Source: CAYWBU01 sp942491525 (GTDB lineage: Bacteria > Desulfobacterota > Desulfomonilia > UBA1062). Taken from it: DNA of 64,000 nucleotides. The position numbers and the translations under genes are program-made. Below are positions 30,013 through 37,065 of this stretch, one piece after another (the stretch's first letter is position 1; each line of letters begins with the position of its first letter). Where the stretch lies: the NCBI GenBank assembly GCA_942491525.1, contig CALOBW010000030.1:448292-512291 (forward strand), read 5' to 3'. The notes below the pieces were generated by a model. It worked only from the letters and a program-made list of their open reading frames with translations. It ran no database searches and was not told where the DNA came from.

Positions 30013-30501
30013 ATGTCTGTAATCAAAAATGAACCAAAGATTAAACTGGGGCTGCTGGAAGCGATCCGCGGACAGCTGGAGCAGCGGGCCATCTGGCTGG
30101 CGCTTTTAAGCCAGGAAGCTGAGAAGAAGGGTTTGGATCCCGCCGAATTCGGCCAGGATGCAATCTTCCAGTGCGGCGTGATGCAGGGCAAAACTCTGTC
30201 AGGCGGCAGCAAGAGCTTCCGGACTTTGAAGAAGGAGCTTTTTACCTTCGGCGCCCGCCTGGTCTTTGAGATGAAGGTTCGCGAAGTCAGCGATGACAAG
30301 CTTTCAATAGATTTTCACTACTGCCCGCTGGTAAAGGGCTGGCAGAAAATGGGCCTGCCGGATGAGCAGATTGCCCGGCTTTGTGATACGGCCATGTGCG
30401 GCGACAGAGGCATTGCCGCCCAGTTCGGCGGCAAACTCAATCTTGAGAAGGTCATTGCCAAAGGTGACGACATCTGCCAGATCCGCTTTGTCAAAGAGTA
30501 A
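30013..30501 (+). CDS. L-2-amino-thiazoline-4-carboxylate hydrolase family protein
   Basis: This 162-residue protein resembles the family named for Pseudomonas ATC hydrolase, which opens aminothiazoline carboxylate on the way to cysteine. The C-terminal signature is clear: FHYCPLVKGWQKMGLPDEQI, then LCDTAMCGDRGIAAQFGGKL, then IAKGDDICQIRF. This C-P...W...G...LC...M.GD...A... GxxxC..rF pattern with two to three Cys/His is typical; family members often carry out unrelated or unknown reactions, and no cysteine-pathway gene is nearby. The N-terminal 60 residues are helical. SD AAAAGGAG precedes the ATG. It is a stand-alone gene followed by a strong hairpin. Confidence 0.8.
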   Translation: MSVIKNEPKIKLGLLEAIRGQLEQRAIWLALLSQEAEKKGLDPAEFGQDAIFQCGVMQGKTLSGGSKSFRTLKKELFTFGARLVFEMKVREVSDDKLSIDFHYCPLVKGWQKMGLPDEQIARLCDTAMCGDRGIAAQFGGKLNLEKVIAKGDDICQIRFVKE

Positions 30502-30507
30502 TTCACC

Positions 30508-30537
30508 GCTGTGTATCCCTATTCAGGGATACACAGC
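30508..30537 (+). terminator. Strong hairpin after the ATC-hydrolase-like gene
   Basis: GCTGTGTATCCCT (30508-30520) and AGGGATACACAGC (30525-30537) form a perfect 13-bp stem with an ATTC loop. No T-run follows (ATCCCCCCAATT), so it may act as an mRNA 3'-end stabiliser or protein-bound site rather than a classic terminator. Confidence 0.5.
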
Positions 30538-30829
30538 ATCCCCCCAATTCCCCCCCTTCCATCAGGCTACATTGGGTCAATCATAACGCTATATAACTCT
30601 CACCTCCCCTTTTTTTCTCCATCAGATCATTCTTAACCGCAATAAATAGAGACATGGCGCACTCCACAGGTCACCCAGAATATAGAGTCCGAGCATGCCA
30701 GCCAGAGTGTTGCCAAAAAAAGACAGGGGCGCGGCAAACATGAATGACCTTTATGATCTTATATCTGTTGCAATTAGCTGAACGCGGCATTATGTTCGAA
30801 TGAACTTAAATACACGGAGGTACATTGAA
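30538..30829. other. Intergenic region without recognisable gene
   Basis: Apart from C-rich runs near 30541-30560, AT-rich stretches, and the SD GGAGG at 30816-30820 of the next gene, I see no coding signal, tRNA or structured RNA here. Base composition is lower in GC than the flanking genes. Confidence 0.5.
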
Positions 30830-31573
30830 ATGCGGAAGTTCTATCTGGTGATGCTGGTTATGTGTTTGGCCCTGGTGAGCGGCTGCGATGACTATTTCGG
30901 CAATTCATCCGATGATGAGATGGATGATTTGATGACGGCCTACATCATTGCCACGCAGGGTGATGCGTTCAATGTCAGCGGGACGGCTGCTTTTCCTGAC
31001 AAGTCTGGCGTCTATGAGATGCTCTTCGATGCTGCGAGTGATTCTACGGTAACCGGAACATTCACCTATGACGGCAGCGAGTATGCCATTGCTGGCACCT
31101 ATAACGCGACCACGGGTGTGATTGCGGCCACGGCCGGCAGCGGTGATTTTACGATTGCCGGCACCTATGTTGCGGGCACGGGCTTCATCGGCACAATAGT
31201 CAGAACGGCTGACAGTGCAGTGGGCGCGATGACCGGGCTTGATAACGGATCAGCGGCAGTTGAGAACTATCTCGGCACCTTTGACGGCACCATGACTGGA
31301 CAGTGGAACTTTGCCATTGCCGGCGACAAGCTGGAGGGCACCTATTCATCCGCAACTTTTTCCGGCAAGCTGAGCGGCACCGTGACCGGCAACACTTTCG
31401 CTTCGACAGTTTTTTATGTTTACGTTGATCCGGATTATGTTGACGCCACGACAGGCGGGATCACGGCGACCGTCAGCGGGACAATCTCAGCAGACGGTTC
31501 AACCATTACCGGAACCTGGTCCTGGACTGGCGCAGTTGAGGGCAACGGCACGATCAGCGGCACCATTCAGTAG
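30830..31573 (+). CDS. Secreted lipoprotein with beta-strand repeats
   Basis: This 247-residue protein starts at ATG 30830 (SD GGAGG, 9-nt spacing); an in-frame ATG at 30800 lacks an SD. MRKFYLVMLVMCLALVSGC is a lipobox signal (Cys19), then an acidic linker. The rest is made of short strands rich in Gly, Thr and Ser in an imperfect repeat: VTGTFTYDGSEYAIAGTYNA, FTIAGTYVAGTGFIGTIV, LEGTYSSATFSGKLSGTVTG and ATVSGTISADGSTITGTWSW. That looks like a beta-helix or beta-barrel-like surface fold. No catalytic motif is seen. The product is likely anchored at the cell envelope; its role is unknown. Confidence 0.75.
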   Translation: MRKFYLVMLVMCLALVSGCDDYFGNSSDDEMDDLMTAYIIATQGDAFNVSGTAAFPDKSGVYEMLFDAASDSTVTGTFTYDGSEYAIAGTYNATTGVIAATAGSGDFTIAGTYVAGTGFIGTIVRTADSAVGAMTGLDNGSAAVENYLGTFDGTMTGQWNFAIAGDKLEGTYSSATFSGKLSGTVTGNTFASTVFYVYVDPDYVDATTGGITATVSGTISADGSTITGTWSWTGAVEGNGTISGTIQ

Positions 31574-31703
31574 GCGTTAAACATTCAGTGCGAAGGGATA
31601 GCCGGTCTTGCCGCTATCCCTTTAATTTCAGAAAGCCGACAATTGCTTCCAAGCCTACCTACCCTCACAAAAGTCAAACATTCCGTTTTATCCAATCACC
31701 CGA

Positions 31704-31785
31704 GATTCTCTTCCATCGGCGGCAATTTCGCGGTAGGATTCGGTGGACTAAATCAAAGGTGGTGCTATGCCTAATCTCAATATCG
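31704..31785 (+). repeat. Leader duplication, upstream copy
   Basis: 31704-31736 matches 32390-32422 at 32 of 33 positions. Homology then weakens but stays colinear through the SD and ATG (31767 matches 32453) to about 31785, with a deletion of about 9 nt after the fourth or fifth codon. The offset is exactly 686 bp throughout the ungapped part. In frame, the 33-mer reads DSLPSAAISR-stop, the same tail as the transglutaminase-like protein that ends in the second copy. Confidence 0.85.
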
Positions 31786-31814
31786 GCCAAACCGAATACT
31801 GGTTGCGAGACTGA
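31767..31814 (+). pseudogene. 15-codon stub of the antiporter gene, possible leader ORF
   Basis: ATG CCT AAT CTC and the following codons match the start of the CaCA antiporter gene at 32453 (ATG CTT AAC CTC), with the same SD region (AAAGGTGG against AAAGGCGG). It reads MPNLNIGQTEYWLRD and stops 2 nt before the transglutaminase ATG. It is a decayed copy, but it keeps a working-looking ribosome site and could couple translation to the next gene. Confidence 0.6.
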
Positions 31815-31816
31815 AA

Positions 31817-32422
31817 ATGCAGCAATATCTCACCCCAAGCAGATATATCGACTGGGAGCACCCGGCCATCCGCAAAAAGGCGCGCGAACTCGCTGAAAAC
31901 TGCCGGACGGATGAGGAGATTGCCAGGTCATGCTTTCTCTTCGTGAGGGACAGCATCAGGCACAGCAACGACTTCAAACTTAACCCGGTAACCGTCAAGG
32001 CATCCGCGGTACTTGAGCACGGCACCGGCTACTGCTATGCCAAGAGCCATCTGCTGGCGGCCCTGCTGCGGGCCAACAGGATCCCGGCCGGTCTGTGCTA
32101 CCAGCGGCTGACCATCAGCGACGACAGACCGCCCTTCAGCCTGCACGGACTCAACGCGGTCTGGCTGAAGGAGCACGGCTGGTACCGCATGGATGCCCGC
32201 GGCAACAAGGAGGGCGTCGAGGCTCAATTTTCACCACCGCTTGAGCGGCTGGCCTTCCCGCTGAGCGTCCCCGGCGAGTGCGACATCCAGGGCATCTGGC
32301 CCGAACCGCTGTCCCTTGTCATTGAGGTCCTTGAAAAATTTTCCAGCTACGATGCTGTCTACGCCAACCTGCCAGACCTTGAAATAATCGATTCTCTTCC
32401 ATCGGCGCCAATTTCGCGGTAG
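31817..32422 (+). CDS. Transglutaminase-like domain protein
   Basis: This 201-residue cytosolic protein has the transglutaminase/papain-like triad in order: C73 in GTGYCYAKSHLLAALLR, H110 in SLHGLNAVWL and D126 in YRMDARGN. The N terminus (SRYIDWEHPAIRKKARELAE) matches the helical lead-in of such domains. Members hydrolyse or rearrange amide bonds; the substrate is unknown. It has no SD of its own and begins 2 nt after a 15-codon stub with a good SD, so coupling is likely. Its last ten codons lie within the second copy of a duplicated leader, and its stop is 30 nt before the antiporter ATG. The two genes form one transcript. Confidence 0.85.
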   Translation: MQQYLTPSRYIDWEHPAIRKKARELAENCRTDEEIARSCFLFVRDSIRHSNDFKLNPVTVKASAVLEHGTGYCYAKSHLLAALLRANRIPAGLCYQRLTISDDRPPFSLHGLNAVWLKEHGWYRMDARGNKEGVEAQFSPPLERLAFPLSVPGECDIQGIWPEPLSLVIEVLEKFSSYDAVYANLPDLEIIDSLPSAPISR

Positions 32423-32466
32423 AGATTACAAGACTAACTGAAAGGCGGTACTATGCTTAACCTCAT
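32390..32466 (+). repeat. Leader duplication, downstream copy
   Basis: This is the second copy of the segment at 31704-31785. It encodes the C-terminal DSLPSAPISR tail of the transglutaminase-like protein, then supplies the SD (AAAGGCGG) and start codon of the antiporter gene. Confidence 0.85.
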
Positions 32467-33406
32467 TATTCTGATTATCGGCCTGGCCCTGCTGGTTGTA
32501 GGCGGCGACGTGATCGTGCGCGGCGCCTCCGGCCTGGCGGCCAAGATGGGCGTCTCCTCACTGATTATCGGCATGACGGTGGTGGCCTTCGGCACCAGCG
32601 CCCCCGAACTGGCGGTCAACGTCACGGCGGCCGTCAAGGGCAGCTCCGGCATCTCGTTCGGCAACATCATCGGCTCCAACATCGCCAACATCGGCCTGAT
32701 CCTGGGCCTGACCGCCCTGCTGCGGCCCATGACAATCCAGCGCCCGGTCATCATCCGCGAGATTCCCATGATGCTGCTGGCCACCGCGGCCGTCATCATC
32801 ATGGCCTGCGACTTTGCCCTGGGCGGGGCGGACAACATCATCACCCGCGGCGACGGCCTGATCCTGCTGCTGCTCTTCGGCGTCTTCATGTACTACACCA
32901 CCTTCGACATGCTGCAACAGCGCGAGAACAACCTTGACGTGGAGTCAGAGGGCAGCAGCCTGACCTACGCCCTGATGACCATCGGCGGCCTGATCATGCT
33001 GATCTTCGGCGGCCGCTGGACCGTCAATGCCGCAGTGGAGATCGCCCGCATCATCGGCATCAGCGAAGCTGTCATCGGCCTGACCATCGTGGCCATCGGC
33101 ACCAGCCTGCCAGAGCTGGTCACCTCCATCATTGCCGCGCGCAAGGGCGAGAGCGACCTGGCCATCGGCAACGTGGTCGGTTCCAACATCTTCAATCTGC
33201 TGCTGGTCATGGGCATCACCGCCAGCGTCAACCCGGTCGCCATCCCCGCCGACGGCTATATTGACCTGCTGATGGTCGGCGCGATCTCGCTGATCCTGCT
33301 GCCCTTCGCCATCAGCCAGCGCAGACTCAGCCGCATCGAAGGCGGGGTGCTGCTGGCCGCCTACTGCGGCTTCATCGTCTGGCGGGCCCTGCCGGCTATC
33401 ATCTGA
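32453..33406 (+). CDS. Calcium/sodium antiporter, CaCA family (YrbG-like)
   Basis: This 317-residue inner-membrane protein has ten hydrophobic segments and the two inverted alpha repeats of the CaCA superfamily: GMTVVAFGTSAPELAVNV with GNIIGSNIANIGLILGL (about 35-90), and GLTIVAIGTSLPELVTSI with GNVVGSNIFNLLLVMG (about 206-260). The acidic residues in GTSxPE are the ion ligands. YrbG-type proteins are thought to exchange Ca2+ for Na+ or H+. Its leader and first codons exist in a second, decayed copy at 31704-31785. A terminator shared with the convergent glycyl-radical-like gene follows. A second paralogue lies at 49475. Confidence 0.92.
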   Translation: MLNLIILIIGLALLVVGGDVIVRGASGLAAKMGVSSLIIGMTVVAFGTSAPELAVNVTAAVKGSSGISFGNIIGSNIANIGLILGLTALLRPMTIQRPVIIREIPMMLLATAAVIIMACDFALGGADNIITRGDGLILLLLFGVFMYYTTFDMLQQRENNLDVESEGSSLTYALMTIGGLIMLIFGGRWTVNAAVEIARIIGISEAVIGLTIVAIGTSLPELVTSIIAARKGESDLAIGNVVGSNIFNLLLVMGITASVNPVAIPADGYIDLLMVGAISLILLPFAISQRRLSRIEGGVLLAAYCGFIVWRALPAII

Positions 33407-33411
33407 GACAC

Positions 33412-33442
33412 AAAAACGCCGGATGCTAAAAGCATCCGGCGT
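33412..33442 (-). terminator. Terminator of the glycyl-radical-like operon (also beneath the antiporter gene)
   Basis: ACGCCGGATGCT (33416-33427) and AGCATCCGGCGT (33431-33442) form a perfect 12-bp stem with a 3-nt loop. On the minus strand it ends in TTTTTG, a good intrinsic terminator; on the plus strand the tail is not T-rich. Confidence 0.85.
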
Positions 33443-33483
33443 CATCCAAGGCCGTTTATCACTAATTCAGATCTTACTTCTTT

Positions 33484-36291
33484 TCAACTTTCACCGCTGA
33501 AGTGTTCAAAGTAAGTTTTGACGTAGGAGAACATGGTGCCGACCGTCTTTTCACGGGAGTCCTCGGCCGAGGGCACCAGACGCACGTTGAAGGCGATGTT
33601 GTTGTCCATGTAGTGGGGATTCATTTTGGCCACATCCAGGATATTATCGAGGAAGTTTTTCGAGGCCGACGGATGCGGAGTCAGGCCCGGAGTGAAGGGC
33701 TGATACTCCAGCCTGCCCGAGGGGATGGCCCCGGAGAGCGCGCCGTAGGCGCTGTGCTGGGCCACCGACCAGAAGCCGACGGTGTAGTCGCCGCCGCTGA
33801 AAGTTTTATGGGCCTTGTAGCTGCCATGCATCAGGCCGGCCACCCGGTTGGCCATCTCCACGGCATCAGCGTTGCCCGAGCCGAAACGCGGCACCCTGTT
33901 CATGACCATGGCGTGCAGCGCCGGATCATTTTCAAAATTGGCATCGACTGCCTTCTTGAGCTGCTGCAGGGTGATCCGCTTCTCATCAAAGACCAGCTTC
34001 TTGATCACCATCAGGGAGTCGGTAACATCGGCCAGGCCGATATTGAAGGTGCCGGAGGTGTTGTAGATGGCGCCGCCCTTGGTGACATCCTTACCCTTTT
34101 CGATGGTTCCCTGGATGGCGGCGCTCAGGTAGGGCGTGGGCCGCAGATAGGCATAGGCCTCGGCCGCCATGTTGTTGAAGAGCGTATTCTGCTCGACGAT
34201 GAACTTTATCTGCTCGGCGTAGGCGTCATAGAACTCTTCAAAGGTTTTGAAGTCATCATTCTCGATGCTGCCGGTCTGGGGCCCCAGATGCCAATTCATC
34301 AGCGGATGGTAGCCGTTGTTCATGGCCATCTCCAGGCCGGCCACCATATTGATGGAGGTGGCCCCGGCATGGTTGCCCTGCTTGCCGGAGATGGTTATCT
34401 CGACGCAGCCGGTGGCCGCCCAGTCGCGCATATCCTCAATATCATCGGCATTCTGCTTCAGGGTTTCCAGCACGGCATCATCGCCGTGCATGGAGGGGGT
34501 GCCAACGGTGATGTAGTTCACCTCGCAGAGGCGTTTGAGGTAGGTATCACTGTTGACGCCCACCTTGAAGCGCGCGTTCATGTTGGGATCGCGCATGGAC
34601 ATGATCTCGGTGACCTTCAGCAGGATGTAGGTCATGTCGTTGACCGCATCCCGGCCGTCGCGGGTGACGCCGCCCAGGGTGACGGCCGTCTCGGCATGGC
34701 TGCCGCTGAAGAGGTAGTTGGCCACATCCGGCACCAGGTTCTGATGCTCGGCATTCCTGATAAAGTAGATGCAGAAGAGCTCGATCACATGTTCGATATA
34801 GGCCTGGCGCTCCTCTTTGGTGGAGAGTTCCTGCATCTCCTTCTCGAAAAAGGGCTGGAAGATCTGGTCCAGGCGCCCCGGCGAGAGGGAGACATTGTTG
34901 TTCTCCATGACCAGGCCGACCCAGAAGATCCAGAAAGCGTTGACCGCCTCATCCATGTTGCGCGCCGGCTGGGCCGGCACCCGGATGCAGATCTCGTGCA
35001 GGCGCTTAAGCTCGGCGCTGCGTTCAGCGTCCCGCTCCGCTTCGGCGAGGCGCAAGGCTTCAGCCGCCAGATTAGCAGCATAGGCATCGAGGCCCTCCAG
35101 GCAGATTATCATGGAGCGCAGGGTGTCCAGCTTTTCAACCTCGCCTTCATGCAGAGAATCGATCTGTTTATTGACCCGCGCAATGATGCCGGCGGTACCC
35201 TCATTGATAATGGCCGGCAGATCCGGAATGATGTGCGACATGGAGACGGTCTTAAAGTTGAAGGAGGCCACGGCGCGCTCATCGATCTTCTGGCAGAGGG
35301 GATAGTCATACTTCTTCCTGACCCACTCGCGGGTGATGCGCTTGGCCCAGAAGGGATAGATGTCGTGCAGCTCCTCGGCCGTTTCATGGGTAATGCTGCA
35401 GGGGTTCAGCAGCCGCTTGTCGATGGAGCCGAGCTCGCCCCAGATCATGGTGCCGGTGGTGTCGGGATAGATGATGACCGCCACATCTTCCGGGGCGCAG
35501 GTGCCGGCAATCAGACTGTCCGGGCGAATGACGGGCTTCTTGTTCTGCATCAGATATTTGAAGGCATGGGCCTGGCGCAGCTCCGGGAACCAGGGCCGGC
35601 CGTCGTTGTCATTTTCAAAACCGTTCTTGCGGTACCACTCCGTCAGCAGGCGTGGCCTTTCCGCTGATATGGCCGGCTTGGTATTGAAGTGTTCCTCATG
35701 CAGCCGTTTAACACGCGGGAAATCATCCAGGCTGTACTCAGAGAGATAGGGATCATCCAGATACTTAACACCCGCATCCTCATGGGCCGTGGCCTTCATC
35801 CGGTAGGCGTAGCGCTCCTTGATCTCCGCTGAGAGCTCCGGATTGCCGGTGTCGAACTCCGACCTTCTGGCCTGCATCTCCTTAAGGTTGGAGCGATCAA
35901 GCATCCGCTGGTGCATGCCGCCCATGATCAGCGAGATGTAGTAGTTGAAGGCCTGCAGATAGGCCATGTTGCCCTCGAGGATTATCTTGTTTTTAAGCAC
36001 CAGGTTGAGCATCTCATTGGGGGTGATCTTGACCACCTCCATCAGGACCTTCTCATCCACAAAGATCATGACGGCATCGGCGCCCTCAGGGATGCGGTTC
36101 AGCACCGATACGCGGCCGTCATTAAACACAATGGCCTGTTCGACGCTGCCGGAAACGGTCTTCATCCCGATTGAAAAGTTGATCCAGCCGTCACTGTTCT
36201 TCAGATATCTCTTCAGTTTGGGCCTGCAGTTAAACATGGCTGCCATCGACAACAGCGCCATCCGGGTCAATCCATTCATCATATTAATCAT
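33484..36291 (-). CDS. Glycyl-radical-enzyme homologue with SCP2-like N-terminus and no glycyl-radical domain
   Basis: This is a 935-residue protein. Residues about 25-130 resemble an SCP2 lipid-binding domain (DAVMIFVDEKVLMEVVKITP, then ILEGNMAYLQAFNYYISLI). From about 150 onward it follows the PFL2/glycerol dehydratase/CutC type: RPRLLTEWYRKNGFEND, LGGVTRDGRDAVNDMTYILL, DPNMNARFKVGVNS, C629 in DWAATGCVEITISGKQG (the GCVE thiyl Cys and Glu), YHPLMNWHLGPQTG and GRLEYQPFTPGLTPHPSASK. It ends at TMFSYVKTYFEHFSGES, exactly where relatives continue with the domain holding the R-V-x-G-Y radical glycine. No such motif is encoded after the stop in any frame. No activating radical-SAM gene is present. 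SD GGAGGGAA; 19 nt after the TetR gene. Confidence 0.85.
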   Translation of the reverse strand: MINMMNGLTRMALLSMAAMFNCRPKLKRYLKNSDGWINFSIGMKTVSGSVEQAIVFNDGRVSVLNRIPEGADAVMIFVDEKVLMEVVKITPNEMLNLVLKNKIILEGNMAYLQAFNYYISLIMGGMHQRMLDRSNLKEMQARRSEFDTGNPELSAEIKERYAYRMKATAHEDAGVKYLDDPYLSEYSLDDFPRVKRLHEEHFNTKPAISAERPRLLTEWYRKNGFENDNDGRPWFPELRQAHAFKYLMQNKKPVIRPDSLIAGTCAPEDVAVIIYPDTTGTMIWGELGSIDKRLLNPCSITHETAEELHDIYPFWAKRITREWVRKKYDYPLCQKIDERAVASFNFKTVSMSHIIPDLPAIINEGTAGIIARVNKQIDSLHEGEVEKLDTLRSMIICLEGLDAYAANLAAEALRLAEAERDAERSAELKRLHEICIRVPAQPARNMDEAVNAFWIFWVGLVMENNNVSLSPGRLDQIFQPFFEKEMQELSTKEERQAYIEHVIELFCIYFIRNAEHQNLVPDVANYLFSGSHAETAVTLGGVTRDGRDAVNDMTYILLKVTEIMSMRDPNMNARFKVGVNSDTYLKRLCEVNYITVGTPSMHGDDAVLETLKQNADDIEDMRDWAATGCVEITISGKQGNHAGATSINMVAGLEMAMNNGYHPLMNWHLGPQTGSIENDDFKTFEEFYDAYAEQIKFIVEQNTLFNNMAAEAYAYLRPTPYLSAAIQGTIEKGKDVTKGGAIYNTSGTFNIGLADVTDSLMVIKKLVFDEKRITLQQLKKAVDANFENDPALHAMVMNRVPRFGSGNADAVEMANRVAGLMHGSYKAHKTFSGGDYTVGFWSVAQHSAYGALSGAIPSGRLEYQPFTPGLTPHPSASKNFLDNILDVAKMNPHYMDNNIAFNVRLVPSAEDSREKTVGTMFSYVKTYFEHFSGES

Positions 36292-36310
36292 ATTCCCTCC
36301 ACTCTACGCC

Positions 36311-36934
36311 CTATAAGGTGCGCATCAAGTCCTGGCACATCCGCTCAATCAGCTCCTGCGGCGCTATCTCATCAAGCTCCAGCAGAATATTACGGTTATT
36401 CAAGGTGACAATTCCATGCAGGGTAATCCACATCTGATAGGCCCTGAAATAAGCGTCATCCTCCCTGTTTCCTGAAAGCGGCCTGATAATCTTCAGCGGA
36501 ACTGCAATGGCCTTGACGGCCATCTGCTTGGCGTCAAAGGCGATGGGCTCCACCGCCTGATTCACGCCCTTATACTCCAGATAGCGGGGCGTATCGCTGT
36601 TGAGCATTATCTGATAATAATCCGGATTATTGAAGCCGAACTCCAGATAGGCCATCAGCATTCGGCGCAGGGTGTCGTATGGGTCCTCTGCCACGGGCAC
36701 CGCTTCAAGGTGCTGCTGCAGAAGCCCGAACCCCTTGATCTGAATGCTCAGATAGATCTCATCCTTGCTGGAGTAGTAGTAATAGATATTGGTGGCCGAC
36801 ATCCCCACCCGCCTGGCCAGCTTGCGCAGACTCAGGTTGTCGAACCCGGCCTCAAGAATCAGCTTCATGGCCTCTTCGATAATCCGGCCCCTGATCTCTT
36901 CGATCTCCGCGGCCGACCTTGCCTTCCTTGCCAT
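36311..36934 (-). CDS. TetR-family regulator
   Basis: This 207-residue regulator has an N-terminal helix-turn-helix (about residues 13-60): IIEEAMKLILEAGFDNLSLR, KLARRVGMSATNIYYYYSSK, DEIYLSI. The C-terminal part is a ligand-binding helical domain with many aromatic residues (FGFNNPDYYQIMLNSD). I place the start at ATG 36934 with GAGG 6 nt upstream; the frame is open to a TTG at 36940. It is the first gene of a two-gene unit with the glycyl-radical homologue and most likely controls it and itself through the inverted repeat at 36959-36997, and perhaps the divergent kinase gene. The ligand is unknown. Confidence 0.9.
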   Translation of the reverse strand: MARKARSAAEIEEIRGRIIEEAMKLILEAGFDNLSLRKLARRVGMSATNIYYYYSSKDEIYLSIQIKGFGLLQQHLEAVPVAEDPYDTLRRMLMAYLEFGFNNPDYYQIMLNSDTPRYLEYKGVNQAVEPIAFDAKQMAVKAIAVPLKIIRPLSGNREDDAYFRAYQMWITLHGIVTLNNRNILLELDEIAPQELIERMCQDLMRTL

Positions 36935-36958
36935 ACTCAACCTCGTTTCAGCATTAAC

Positions 36959-36997
36959 CTAACACTGTCATATTAATTATAAGTAGAACAGTGTTAG
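36959..36997. promoter_or_regulatory. TetR operator candidate with enclosed -10
   Basis: CTAACACTGT (36959-36968) and ACAGTGTTAG (36988-36997) are perfect inverted repeats, and outer TTAA blocks extend the symmetry. The minus-strand -10 TATAAT (36981-36976) lies between the arms, so a bound dimer would block tetR transcription. Confidence 0.7.
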
Positions 36998-37031
36998 ATT
37001 AACTGTCAACCGCAAAATCCAGCCTCCGAGC

Positions 37032-37059
37032 TGGACTGCCGCATAACCGGAATTATATT
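37032..37059 (+). promoter_or_regulatory. Candidate promoter of the divergent kinase, leaderless layout
   Basis: TGGACT (37032-37037), a 16-bp spacer and TATATT (37054-37059). The ATG at 37066 follows after 6 nt, with no SD. Confidence 0.4.
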
Positions 37060-37065
37060 GAACTT

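Noticed and set aside
30541..30560. C-rich runs after the hairpin as a G-quadruplex or rut site
   Set aside because: The runs are short, irregular and could be incidental; no further structure supports the idea.
33860..33910. The N-R-V-A-G string in the glycyl-radical homologue as a possible radical loop
   Set aside because: It lies about 140 residues before the C terminus inside the barrel region and lacks the following Tyr; the true loop should come after TYF near the end.
33502..35667. A 721-codon plus-strand frame opposite the glycyl-radical homologue
   Set aside because: The minus-strand gene has family motifs, an SD and a terminator. The plus-strand translation has a low-complexity His/Asp/Gly composition typical of antisense frames.
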